NCBI GenBank assembly: GCA_016793165.1
Contig: JAEULA010000089.1
Coordinates: 186,001-250,000 of the forward strand
Direction: 5' to 3'
Source of the DNA: Alphaproteobacteria bacterium
Lineage (GTDB): Bacteria; Pseudomonadota; Alphaproteobacteria; CACIAM-22H2
Length of the DNA: 64,000 nucleotides
Below, piece by piece: positions 43,141 to 51,693 of the stretch. How positions within the stretch are numbered: position 1 is the stretch's first letter; every line of letters begins with the position of its first letter. A program made the position numbers and the translations under genes. The notes under the pieces were generated by a model that was not told the origin of the DNA, made no database searches, and saw only the letters and a list, made by a program, of their open reading frames with translations.

Positions 43141-44436
43141 TCACGCCGCCGACTTGCCGTCGGGTGTGGCGATCAGGTCGCGCGGCACGAGGAGGAGGAC
43201 GGGCAGGATGAGCGCGTAGGCGAAGGTGATCGCGGCGACGCAGATGCCGAAACCTCCGAAGTGGTCGTAGAGGATCGTGCCCAGGACGTCGCCGAGGCGG
43301 ACCGACATGAAATAGGCGCTGCCCGAGAGCATCAGCACGGTGCCCTGCAGCCCCGGCGGGCAGGCGCGGATGATCAGGTCGAGATACGCTGCCGTCGCCA
43401 CGCCGCCCATCAGGCCGATCGGCACCGCGGCGATCAGCGCGCTCGGGACGGAATCGATGAAGAGAAGCGGGACGAGTTGCGGCACCGCGACAATCGTGCC
43501 GCCCCAGAGCAGCGTGCGCAGCGCCACGCGGCGGCACAGCACGCCGAAGACGATGAAGGTCGGCACGAAGGACGCCGCGAAGATCGCGTTCCACAGCCCC
43601 CATTGGGCGTCGGTCGCACCGAGCGAGTCCTGCATGTGGTACTGCAGCGGCGTGACCGAGCCCGGGGCGAAGTTCCACAGCAGCCAGACGAGCAGCGCCG
43701 GATAGATCGGCCGATGCGCGCGCAGCCGCGCGATCGCCTGGCGGAGATCCGGCGGTGGCGCGCCCGTCGGTGCATCGTCGAACACCGCGCGCGGCCTCCA
43801 GATTCCGTAGAGCGCGACGACCGACATGACCGCCGCGCCTGCCAGGAACAGCCGTCGCATGGCCCGCTCCGCGTCGTGGGCCTCGAGCGCCTGGCTCAGG
43901 ATGCCGCCGAGCAGCAACGCCGCGACCGTGGGGACCGAGGCGAGGATGTTCCAGGCGGCGCTGACCTCGCCCGACATCGCGTGGCGCTGCGCGAGGGCGG
44001 ATGCCAGGCCGTGCTGCGCGCTCGACACCATCAGGAAGGTGACGGTGAGCAGGATCGTCGCCGCGAGGAGCGTGCCGTAGGACAGCGGCATGAATGCGAA
44101 AAGGGCGTAGAGCAGCGCGCTGGCGGCGCCGAACACGATCATGAAGCCGCGATCGCGGATGCGGAGGATGTCCCAGGAGTCGCGCAGGTATCCGAAGACG
44201 AATGACACGTAGAGCGGGGCCGCGGCGACGAGCCGGAAGGCGGCAAGCGCGTCGGCATCGAGCCCGAGCTTGTTCTTCAGGAGGAAGCCGAGCGGGATGT
44301 CGATGAAACCTCCATGCGGCGCACCGAAGGCCAGCAGCATGATCAGCATTCCCAGATAGGCGAGGATCCGTCGGCGCTGCGATCGGGGCGTCGGCATCGC
44401 CGGTCCCGCGCCGGAAATGCCGTCGATCGCGGTCAC
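43141..44436 (-). CDS. MFS transporter
   Basis: A 431-aa protein with about 12 membrane helices. An unusual opening segment, GMLIMLLAFGAPHGGFIDIPLGFLLKNKLGLDADALAAF, and SGYLRDSWDI-like loop (FGYLRDSWD) suggest the BCD/PUCC or AmpG-like branch of the superfamily rather than drug exporters. The GTG at 44436 overlaps the stop of a small upstream membrane gene (GTGA); ATG at 44397 is an alternative that starts at the first conserved segment. The substrate is unknown. Confidence 0.75.
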   Translation of the reverse strand: MTAIDGISGAGPAMPTPRSQRRRILAYLGMLIMLLAFGAPHGGFIDIPLGFLLKNKLGLDADALAAFRLVAAAPLYVSFVFGYLRDSWDILRIRDRGFMIVFGAASALLYALFAFMPLSYGTLLAATILLTVTFLMVSSAQHGLASALAQRHAMSGEVSAAWNILASVPTVAALLLGGILSQALEAHDAERAMRRLFLAGAAVMSVVALYGIWRPRAVFDDAPTGAPPPDLRQAIARLRAHRPIYPALLVWLLWNFAPGSVTPLQYHMQDSLGATDAQWGLWNAIFAASFVPTFIVFGVLCRRVALRTLLWGGTIVAVPQLVPLLFIDSVPSALIAAVPIGLMGGVATAAYLDLIIRACPPGLQGTVLMLSGSAYFMSVRLGDVLGTILYDHFGGFGICVAAITFAYALILPVLLLVPRDLIATPDGKSAA

Positions 44437-44660
44437 CGGGGGTTCCCGAAGGCACGGTCGCGCCCGGCGGGGAGGCGCAGCAGACGCGGGACCAGGAGGA
44501 GCAGCACGAGTCCGAGGGTCATCGCCGCCCCGATGATGACGAATGCGACCGGCGCCATCGGCATCCACGCGACGGCGATCGCCAGCGCGCCCGCAACCAA
44601 GGCGCGCCACCCGACGAGGGCGCTCCGACGACCTCGAACCCCGACGACGATCATGCGCAT
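44433..44660 (-). CDS. Small two-helix membrane protein
   Basis: A 75-aa product with two adjacent hydrophobic segments near residues 20-40 and 41-62. Positive residues flank both ends (RGRRSALVGWR and LLRLPAGRDR). Its stop overlaps the MFS start by four bases, which supports a real coupled gene. A start 45 bases upstream (44705) is also possible; neither has a strong ribosome binding site. Function is unknown. Confidence 0.5.
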   Translation of the reverse strand: MRMIVVGVRGRRSALVGWRALVAGALAIAVAWMPMAPVAFVIIGAAMTLGLVLLLLVPRLLRLPAGRDRAFGNPR

Positions 44661-44830
44661 CACCCGAAATCGACGCCCGATCCTGCCGGCGGTGAGTCGA
44701 GCCATGCAATCGGCGAAATCGGCCCAGCAAGTAGATCCCCGGCAGTCGATATCGGCGCCGTCGCCCCGGGCTGCCGGGCCTCCGGTACGACCGATCGGGG
44801 ACGCGCTCCCGACCGGGGACGGATCCAGGC

Positions 44831-46099
44831 TCAATCCGGGCTTCGTTCCCGGTTCGCCTCTCTCGTCATCAGCTCGCGCTGCCGGTCGACCACGTAGTCG
44901 CGGACGATCGGCGCGGCGTCGCGGCGGCGACTGAGCTGCATGTGGAAGACGAGCTGGCTGCCGGTTCGGAACATCATCTCGGCGCTGATCAGGTAGAACT
45001 CCCACATCCGGCAGAACCGCTCGTCGTACATCCTGGCGATCTCGGCGCGGTTGGCCTCGAAGCGTGCGTGCCAGTGCCTCAGCGTCTCCGCGTAGTGCAC
45101 GCGCAGGAACTCGAGATCGGCGACCCACAGGCTGTGCTGCTCGACCGCGGTGAACACCTCGGACAAGGCGGGCGAGTAGGCGCCGGGAAAGATGTACTTG
45201 CGCAGCCACGGGCTCGCCGTCCCCGGCGGGCTCATGTGGCCGATCGAGTGCAGCACCATCAGCCCGTCGTCCTTCATCAGCGCGTTCACCTTGGCGAAGA
45301 ACTCGCCGTAGTGGTGCACGCCGACGTGCTCGAACATTCCGACCGAGACGATCCGGTCGAAGCGCTCGTCGAGCTCGCGATAGTCGCGCAGCTCGATGCG
45401 CACGCGGCCCTCCAGCCCCGCCGCGCGCACGCGCTCGACCGCGAGCGCGTGCTGCTCCTTCGAGAGCGTGACGCCGACGACCTCGACCTCGGCGACCGAG
45501 GCGAGGTAGATCGCGAGCCCGCCCCAGCCGCAGCCGATGTCGAGGACCTTGAGGCCCGGCTTGAGCTCGAGCTTCGCGGCGAGCAGCCGGCACTTGTTGA
45601 TCTGTGCCGCTTCGAGCGTATCGCCGGGGTCGCGGAAATAGGCGCAGGAATAGAACAGGCCGTCGTCGAGGAAGAGCCGGTAGAACGCATTGCCGAGGTC
45701 GTAGTGATGCGCGACGTTCTGCTGCGCCTTGCCGACCGGATTGGATTGCTGGAACCGCTTGAGCGCGCGCGACACGCGGCGCAGCGCCTTCTGCAACGGA
45801 TAGGACCCCAGGGCGACGCGATTGATCGAGAACAGCGTCAGGAATTCGCGCAGGCTCGAGCCGGGAAAGCTCAGGCGCCCGTCCATGTAGGCCTCGCCCG
45901 CGTGCAGCTCCGGATTGAAGAAGAGCTTCCGGTAGAGCGACGGGTCGGCGAGCCGCATCGTGACCCGCGGACCGGCCGCCCCCTCGAAGACATGCTCTCG
46001 CCCGCGGGCATCGATCACCGTCAAGCGACCGATGCGCACGAACGATGCCAGCATGTGGGAGAGCGGGAACATCGTTCGGGCCTCCGAGGTCTTGATCAT
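44831..46099 (-). CDS. cfa: Cyclopropane-fatty-acyl-phospholipid synthase family protein
   Basis: A 422-aa SAM-dependent enzyme of the CFA synthase family. Motif I reads VLDIGCGWGG, and the lipid-methylation hallmark HHYDLGNAFYRLFLDDGLFYSCAYF is complete. The N-terminal domain, with GPRVTMRLADPSLYRKLFFNPELHAGEAYMDG, is the lipid-binding half. The enzyme adds methylene to cis double bonds of phospholipid acyl chains. The ATG at 46099 follows GGGAAG. It stands alone in the minus-strand run, separated from the small membrane gene by about 170 bases. Confidence 0.92.
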   Translation of the reverse strand: MIKTSEARTMFPLSHMLASFVRIGRLTVIDARGREHVFEGAAGPRVTMRLADPSLYRKLFFNPELHAGEAYMDGRLSFPGSSLREFLTLFSINRVALGSYPLQKALRRVSRALKRFQQSNPVGKAQQNVAHHYDLGNAFYRLFLDDGLFYSCAYFRDPGDTLEAAQINKCRLLAAKLELKPGLKVLDIGCGWGGLAIYLASVAEVEVVGVTLSKEQHALAVERVRAAGLEGRVRIELRDYRELDERFDRIVSVGMFEHVGVHHYGEFFAKVNALMKDDGLMVLHSIGHMSPPGTASPWLRKYIFPGAYSPALSEVFTAVEQHSLWVADLEFLRVHYAETLRHWHARFEANRAEIARMYDERFCRMWEFYLISAEMMFRTGSQLVFHMQLSRRRDAAPIVRDYVVDRQRELMTREANRERSPD

Positions 46100-46219
46100 G
46101 CTTCCCGCGCGGCGGCGCGGCGGTCAACATCGACGGCGTCGGAACTGAACCAGCGCGGATATTCACGCCCGCGAGGCATGCGGCCGGCCGGCGTCGGCGA
46201 CGACACGGAGCCGCGTGGG

Positions 46220-46264
46220 CTTCCCGCAGGCGCCGCTGTCGCGGCGCCTGTCCACCTCGCGGAA
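46220..46264 (+). repeat. Double-hairpin repeat, copy C
   Basis: A perfect 8-bp stem with loop tgtc (ggcgccgc-tgtc-gcggcgcc, 46229-46248) is followed by TGT and a degenerate second part. Outer bases cttcc and ggaag can extend the stem. It lies 56 bases beyond the stop of the first PEP-CTERM gene (minus strand), between it and the CFA synthase gene. Confidence 0.6.
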
Positions 46265-46319
46265 GCAACACCGGCGACGGAGCTCGGAATGATCTGGACT
46301 CCGTCGCCGGCTGCCGCGG

Positions 46320-46910
46320 TCACGCTGTCGACCGCGCCATCCGGCGTCTTGCGATGAAGCCGGCCGTCAGCGCCAGCAGCGAAATCGTGCTCGGGGCCGA
46401 TACTTCCCGCACCCATCGGCCATCGCCCGTCAGCACGTTGCCGCCAGGCCAGGAGGTCCCGGAAATATCGCGGATCAAGGTCGAGCCGGTCGGGCTGCTC
46501 CGAAGGTCGAAGGTGAAGTCGAGGGTGCCGTCGGCCACAAGGAAGCGCCCGTCGAGATAGTTCCGATCGGTCGAGACCTCGAAGGACCATCCGAGCTGAA
46601 AGACGAAGGACGTCGGAGTGCCGAACTCGCGATCGGGGCCGGGGAAGTATCCTCCCGGCCCCCACGGGCCCGAGAACCGGAAGCTGATGAGGTCGCTCGG
46701 CGTGGTTCCCGCATGGGTCTGCGCCATCGAGAACGATCCGGCCGAGAATGCCGCGTCGGAGATCTCGATCCGACCGGAGCTTGCCGGCTCGATGACCGAG
46801 GGATCCCCGTGGAACGGCGCGGATTCGCGCCACACGAAAACCACCGATGCGTGGGCGAGCGAGTTGACAAGAATTCCGGCTACGACGCCGAACAGGAGCC
46901 CCCTGAGCAT
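46320..46910 (-). CDS. PEP-CTERM-like secreted protein
   Basis: A 196-aa exported protein. A signal peptide covers MLRGLLFGVVAGILVNSLAHA. The mature body has strands (GGYFPGPDREFGTPTSF, WSFEVSTDRNYLDGRFL, GTLDFTFDLRSSPTG). The C-terminus VSAPSTISLLALTAGFIARRR fits a PEP-CTERM-type sorting signal: a proline-containing motif, one hydrophobic helix and a basic tail. Such proteins are cleaved by exosortase and displayed or secreted. GTGGAG precedes the ATG at 46910; upstream starts lack one. No exosortase gene lies in the window. Confidence 0.7.
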   Translation of the reverse strand: MLRGLLFGVVAGILVNSLAHASVVFVWRESAPFHGDPSVIEPASSGRIEISDAAFSAGSFSMAQTHAGTTPSDLISFRFSGPWGPGGYFPGPDREFGTPTSFVFQLGWSFEVSTDRNYLDGRFLVADGTLDFTFDLRSSPTGSTLIRDISGTSWPGGNVLTGDGRWVREVSAPSTISLLALTAGFIARRRMARSTA

Positions 46911-47004
46911 TTGCGATCTCCACATTTGAAATGTGCCGCGTTCGCGGAACGCCGTGGTCATATGGAGCGATCGTGAATCGAATTCCACCGGGCCGACGCT
47001 TCGC

Positions 47005-47050
47005 CTGGCGCCGCTGTCGCGTCGCCTGTGCCCCGCGTTCGAGCGGCACG
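47005..47050 (+). repeat. Double-hairpin repeat, copy D
   Basis: Stem ggcgccgc-tgtc-gcgtcgcc (one mismatch), then TGT, then gtgccccgc-gttc-gagcggcac (two mismatches). It lies 29 bases beyond the stop of the ABC_sub_bind gene and before the PEP-CTERM gene on the minus strand. Confidence 0.55.
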
Positions 47051-47078
47051 ATCGTCGTCCGGTCGGCGCAACGGTCGC

Positions 47079-48116
47079 TCACTCGATCAGTTCGTCGGCG
47101 CGCATGACGAGGACGTGAGGGATCTCCAGGCCGAGGCGTTTGGCCGTGCGCTGGTTGATGACGAACTCGATCGTTCGTGGAAGCTCGGCCGGGAGGTCAG
47201 CGGGGCTTGCGCCCTTGACGATGCGATCGACGAAATATCCGATTCGAAGGTTGGTGTCGGCGAGGCTCGGGCCGTAGCTCATCATCCCGCCTGCGACGCA
47301 GAAATTCCGCCACCCGAAGATCGAGGCCATGCGGCGCGTCACGGCGAAATCGGCGAGCTCGCGCGCGACGTCCGAGGTGAGCGCCTCCGGGAATGCCGTG
47401 AGCGCATCGCATCCCTCGCGCTCGACGGCCGCGAGCGCGGCGTCCACATCCGCGGCGTTGTCGATGCGTTGGTAGACGATCTCGAGCCCGAGGGTCTGCG
47501 CCGCCTCCACGGTGAGGCGCCGCTCGTTGCGCTCGCCGGCATGGCTCGGATTCGAGATCACGCCGACGCGCCGGATCGACGGCGCTGCCTCCTTTAGGAG
47601 CGACAGCCGCTTCGGCACCAGGTCGAAAGCCAGGAAGGAGATCCCGGTCACGTTGCCGCCCGGGCGGGCGAGGCTGCCGATGATCCCGGCATCGACGGGG
47701 TCTCCGCTCATGGCGAAGACGACGGGCACCTTGCGGCTCGCGAGCGGGGCGACGCGATGGGACGGGCCGCGGACCACCAGGATCGAGATTCCGGCAGCCA
47801 GCAGCTCGTCGAGCAGCGCCTCGAACCGATCGGATCTCCGCTCCGCATAGCGGATCTCGAGGACGTAGGTCCGCCCTTCCTCATGGCCGAAGCCGCGCAT
47901 TCCCACGCGGAACGCTTCGATGTCGCGATCCGGGGGCGAGACGAAGGAGAGGTAGCCGACGCGCGGCGGGCGACCGGATTGCCCGCGCGAGGGCGCGGAT
48001 CCGAGCGCGCCGACGGTCATGCTGCCGGCGGCGAGCGCTCGCCGGCGCCCCATCGGTCGAGCCGGCGCATGCATGGGGCGCGGATCGCGCGACGGCCCAG
48101 GTTCCGAGTGTCCCAT
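47079..48116 (-). CDS. ABC_sub_bind (TrpX-like) substrate-binding protein
   Basis: A 345-aa protein of the ABC transporter substrate-binding family seen in the TrpX/YxeM-like group. The N-terminus has GRRRALAAGSMTVGALGSA, a twin-arginine-like or Sec-like signal region. The core is RVGYLSFVSPPDRDIEAFRVGMRGFGHEEGRTYVLEIRYAERRSDR, then RPGGNVTGISFLAFDLVPKRLSLLKEAAPSIRRVGVISNP, which is diagnostic. The ligand could be an amino acid or aromatic compound. No permease is near. AAGGA precedes the ATG at 48116; internal ATGs at 48074 and 48053 would also fit. It sits between two PEP-CTERM genes. Confidence 0.85.
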   Translation of the reverse strand: MGHSEPGPSRDPRPMHAPARPMGRRRALAAGSMTVGALGSAPSRGQSGRPPRVGYLSFVSPPDRDIEAFRVGMRGFGHEEGRTYVLEIRYAERRSDRFEALLDELLAAGISILVVRGPSHRVAPLASRKVPVVFAMSGDPVDAGIIGSLARPGGNVTGISFLAFDLVPKRLSLLKEAAPSIRRVGVISNPSHAGERNERRLTVEAAQTLGLEIVYQRIDNAADVDAALAAVEREGCDALTAFPEALTSDVARELADFAVTRRMASIFGWRNFCVAGGMMSYGPSLADTNLRIGYFVDRIVKGASPADLPAELPRTIEFVINQRTAKRLGLEIPHVLVMRADELIE

Positions 48117-48233
48117 CTCCGGCCATCCTTCGCGTCGCGCATGCGACGACGGACGCTAGCACGAAGATGGCCAGCCGCTCCGGATATCTCGGCGGAGGCG
48201 CAACCGCGTGCGTCGCGCCGACGGCGGCCTCGG

Positions 48234-48936
48234 TCAGCGACGGCGCTTGCGGCCCGACAGGACCTCGGCGGCACGTGTCCGCCTCGAGCCGAGGACGGCC
48301 AGCATCGGCACGCTCGCCGCAAGCATGAGCGGCGTCGAGGGCTCGGGAACCGCGGTCGCGGGCCCTCCGGCCGTCGGGATCGACAGCGTGATGACGTGAT
48401 TGCCGGGCGAGACGATCGTGCCGACCTGGCGCGGCGGTCGAGCGTGCTGAAGTCGGCGGGCGGTCCCGCATCGACGGCGTGCGTCGAGGCCCATGCCGAG
48501 CCGTCGGCGTCGATCGCGGTCAGCGGCTCGTCGCCGATTCCGATGTAGTAGGTCCCGGGCGAGATCGCGATCGAGATGAGCGGGTCGAGGAGCGGACCCG
48601 AATTGTCGCCGGCGCGAAGGCCGCCGCCCGCCGCGTCGAACAGAAAGAGGCTGGGATTGAGCGCGCCGCCGCTCTCGCTCGCGCGGATCGTCAGCACGCC
48701 GCCGACGGAAAATACGAGCCTGAACGGATCGCCTCGTCGCCGCCGCTGATCGTGCCCTCGATCCGATCGACCCCGGGACCGACCGCTTCGGGGCCGGTGT
48801 CGCCGTCGAAGCGCAGCGACGCGCCGGCCTCGATGTGCGTGGCCGCCTGCGCGAACGAGCCCACGCCGGCGCCGAACGCCGGTGCAAGAGCGAGACGACC
48901 GAGAAACTCGCGCCGCACGCGTTCGAAGACGTTCAT
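48234..48936 (-). pseudogene. PEP-CTERM protein gene broken by two frameshifts
   Basis: Three reading frames join into one clear protein. Frame 1 (48936 down to about 48731) begins NVFERVRREFLGRLALAPAFG and includes GASLRFDGDTGPE. Frame 2 continues PFRLVFSVGGVLTIRASESG and SLFLFDAAGGGLRAGDN with ISPGTYYIGIGDEPL. Frame 3 resumes at about 48432 with VGTIVSPGNHVITLSIP and ends with the sorting signal VPEPSTPLMLAASVPML and a basic tail. Both switches are -1 shifts, each explained by one missing base, near 48729-48733 and 48428-48437. The repeat-containing body resembles the DVUA0089-type PEP-CTERM family. Either the gene is decayed or the sequence has two deletion errors. Confidence 0.8.
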
Positions 48937-49132
48937 CGGATCCCTCATCCTTGCAGTCGCCCGGCTCCGTCCCGTGTGTCTTGCCGCATCGGGATCTGAC
49001 CTTCGTTCGGCCCGGATGTTCAATCCTCCGCCTGATAACCGCACTCGAGCTTGAGGAGCGTGCGCCCTGCGCCGTGCGTCGTCGTGAAGGACGAGTGGCG
49101 GCGCTCCACACGGAGTGGTCGCGGGTCCAATT

Positions 49133-49180
49133 CCGGCGCCGCACGCGCGGCGCCTGTCCCTCTCATGCGCGGGGAACGGT
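49133..49180 (+). repeat. Double-hairpin repeat, copy E
   Basis: A perfect 8-bp stem ggcgccgc-acgc-gcggcgcc (49135-49154) is followed by TGT and tccctctc-atgc-gcgggga. It lies 19 bases beyond the stop of the MmcQ-like gene and between that gene and the broken PEP-CTERM gene. Confidence 0.6.
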
Positions 49181-49199
49181 CGGGAAGCGACGCTCGCGT

Positions 49200-49556
49200 T
49201 CAGGTCAGCCCCAGCTCGGCGCGCGCCTTCCTCGACAGGCCCTGCGCGACGAGCCGATGCGAGAGGCGCAGGTATTGCTTGAGGTCGCGGGCGGGCAGCC
49301 CGGGCTTGGCGTAATGCTGGATCCATTTGAGGCCGCGCGACGCGAGGTAGGGGGCGGGACGCAGGCCCGGCTGATCGCGGAGGATCTCGAAGCTGATCGG
49401 CGTGACCTTGAATGTGACGCCGGCGAGCGGCTCGTCCCAGGAGCCGATCGCGAAGACCTTGCCGCCGACCTTCCATACATGCGAGCCGCCCCACTGCGAC
49501 ACGTAGGTCGCGGCCGCCAGCGTGCGGCAGAAGGCGTTGAACGCGGCGGGCGTCAT
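49200..49556 (-). CDS. MmcQ/YjbR family protein
   Basis: A 118-aa protein of the MmcQ/YjbR family, a CyaY-like fold described as DNA-binding-like. Typical segments are TPAAFNAFCRTLAAATYVSQWGG, VWKVGGKVFAIGSWD and FKVTPISFEILRDQPGLRPAPYLA; WIQHY and DLKQYLRLSHRLVAQGL complete it. A precise role is unknown. The ATG at 49556 is the natural start; it is 70 bases from the stop of the radical SAM gene. Confidence 0.9.
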   Translation of the reverse strand: MTPAAFNAFCRTLAAATYVSQWGGSHVWKVGGKVFAIGSWDEPLAGVTFKVTPISFEILRDQPGLRPAPYLASRGLKWIQHYAKPGLPARDLKQYLRLSHRLVAQGLSRKARAELGLT

Positions 49557-49626
49557 GGCGGCAGGAACGTGCAAGGCACGGCGACCGCGCGTCGCGCGTC
49601 GCACGCCTGCCGGCGCGCCGGCCGGT

Positions 49627-51693
49627 TCAGGCCGGCGCCAGGGCTCGGGCGGCCTTGCAACCGCGGATCTGCGACTCGACCTTGATGCGGGTGACGAGCT
49701 TCGACAGGCCGCGCACATGCGTGGTCCAGGTCGCGAGCGAGCTCTCGAGCTCGCGCCGCCCGGCCTCGGACAGCTCGAAATCGAACGAGGTCGGCTCGGC
49801 GAGCCGGTAGGCCTCGGGATGCGCGAGCGCGTCCTCGCCGGCGGCAAGCCAGGCGGCGATGTCGTAGTGCAAAACGGCGGCGGCGGGCGCCAGGATTTCG
49901 GCCTCGGTCCGCCCCGTCGCGTGGATCAGCTCCACGTAGGTGTGGAAGTCGCGCCAGAATCGGTCGAAGTCCGGGATCGACGCGGCGATGCCGCGTTCCT
50001 CCAGGAGGCGGCGCGTCGCCGCCATGGCCGTCGCGCAGACCTCGCTCCAGATGTGGAAGGAGGCGATCGCGCGATAGCGGTACATGAGATTGTCGCCGAT
50101 CTCGCCGCGCTCGAGCTTCGCGAAGTTCTCCGGGCGCGCGCAGAATTCGGCACAGGACTCGCGCGTCGGAAAGAGCTCGCCCTTGGTCTCGCCCACGAAG
50201 CTGTCCAGGAAGTCGCGCATCGCCTGGCTGCCGTTCTCCATGGCAGGGAGCATCTGCGCCCACCATTCGGAATTCTTGATGCCGTGGGCGCGCATGAAGC
50301 GCACGACGGCCTCGAACCAGCCGTCGTTCCAGAACACGCTGCTCACCAGGTGCCACTTGCGGCAGGTGATGTAGTCCTCGAAGGGCAGCGTGTCGGTCGC
50401 GACGATGATCTCCTCGACGTCGAACACCTTGCGGTTCTCGAACACGCCGAAGTTCTTCGGCAGCACGCGGAAGCGCGTGTCGAAGCCGAACATCTCGCGG
50501 CAGGCCAGCGTCTCCATCTCGGAGCCCTTGAGGACCATGGCCTGGAAGTTGTGCATCTGGTGGATGTTCGAATCGAGGAGCGTGTGCAGCGCGCGCAGAT
50601 GGCTCTCGAGCGACTCCCCCGGCAGGCCGAGGATCAGGTCGGAGACCGAGCGCAGACCGCGCCCGCGCATGTGCACCTCGATCTGCTTGTAGGCGTCGAG
50701 CTTGATGTTCTGGCGCTTGACCTTGCGCAGCACGTCCTCGTCGAGCGACTGGACCGCCTGGTAGAGGACCAGGGCGCCGCTCACCTGCTCGACCGACTTG
50801 ATGATGCGCTCGGGGCGGTTCTTTCCGGTGGTCGCGTCGATGAACGTCGGCCAGCCGTAGTCGCGCTGCATCTGCCCGATGAAGCCGGAGATCTCGACGT
50901 CGCGCTCGAACATGCCGTAGTTCGAGTCCGCGATCCGCAGCGTTCCCATCTTCGGCGAGCGCTCCTTGATGCGCCGCGCGATGTAGTGGATCTCCTCCTT
51001 GATCTGCTCGATCGGGAAGTTGTGGACCTTCGTGTAGAACGAGGTCCCTTGGACGCAGAACGTGCACGTGAACGGGCAGCCGCGATTGGTCTCGATCATC
51101 GGCGCGAGCCGACCATCGAAGAACTCGTCCTGGATGCCGGTGAGCCAGGCCGAGGGAATCTGCTCGACGTCGCGATGGCGCGGCTTCGTCTTGTTGACGA
51201 CCACCTGGCCTTCGGGCGTGCGGTAGGCGATCGAGTCCATCCCTTTCGCGCCGAACCGCTTCACGGACATTCCGGCGTCCATGAAACCTTCGAGGATGTC
51301 GGTGGCCAGGAAGTCGGCTTCGCCCAGCGCATACACGTCGAGGGCCGGATGGCGATCGAGATAGGTCGCCTGGCGCTCGGCCTCGAGCGAGATGTTCGGC
51401 CCGCCCATCACCGTGAGGACGTTCGGGTTGAGCTGCTTGGCGATGCGGAAGAACTCGTGGCTCAGCTCCTCGTTCCAGACGTAGTTGCTGAGCATGAGGA
51501 CGTCGGGCGGCGACTCCTTCAGGGCTGCGAGGAGCCGATCGGGATAGACGAACAGGCGCGAGCCGACCGCATCGGCGCGATGCCTCTTGTCCATCACCGC
51601 CTTGATGTATGCGATGCCCAGCGGCATGCAGTCGCTCGCGAGGATGCCGCCATAGTTGTAGCGGAGATCGCCGATGAAGACGCGCGCTGCCAT
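49627..51693 (-). CDS. B12-binding-domain radical SAM protein
   Basis: A 688-aa radical SAM enzyme. Residues 1-170 resemble a cobalamin-binding domain: RVFIGDLRYNYGGILASDCMPLGIAYIKAVM, VLMLSNYVWNEELSHEFFRIAK, TVMGGPNISLEAERQ and DVYALGEADF. The 4Fe-4S site is Cys206-xxx-Cys210-xx-Cys213 in RGCPFTCTFC. The C-terminal 300 residues are an accessory region with DFELSEAGRRELESSL near the end. Such enzymes methylate or rearrange inert carbons or act on B12 substrates. The product of this subgroup is unknown. GTG at 51708 is an alternative to the ATG at 51693. Confidence 0.87.
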   Translation of the reverse strand: MAARVFIGDLRYNYGGILASDCMPLGIAYIKAVMDKRHRADAVGSRLFVYPDRLLAALKESPPDVLMLSNYVWNEELSHEFFRIAKQLNPNVLTVMGGPNISLEAERQATYLDRHPALDVYALGEADFLATDILEGFMDAGMSVKRFGAKGMDSIAYRTPEGQVVVNKTKPRHRDVEQIPSAWLTGIQDEFFDGRLAPMIETNRGCPFTCTFCVQGTSFYTKVHNFPIEQIKEEIHYIARRIKERSPKMGTLRIADSNYGMFERDVEISGFIGQMQRDYGWPTFIDATTGKNRPERIIKSVEQVSGALVLYQAVQSLDEDVLRKVKRQNIKLDAYKQIEVHMRGRGLRSVSDLILGLPGESLESHLRALHTLLDSNIHQMHNFQAMVLKGSEMETLACREMFGFDTRFRVLPKNFGVFENRKVFDVEEIIVATDTLPFEDYITCRKWHLVSSVFWNDGWFEAVVRFMRAHGIKNSEWWAQMLPAMENGSQAMRDFLDSFVGETKGELFPTRESCAEFCARPENFAKLERGEIGDNLMYRYRAIASFHIWSEVCATAMAATRRLLEERGIAASIPDFDRFWRDFHTYVELIHATGRTEAEILAPAAAVLHYDIAAWLAAGEDALAHPEAYRLAEPTSFDFELSEAGRRELESSLATWTTHVRGLSKLVTRIKVESQIRGCKAARALAPA

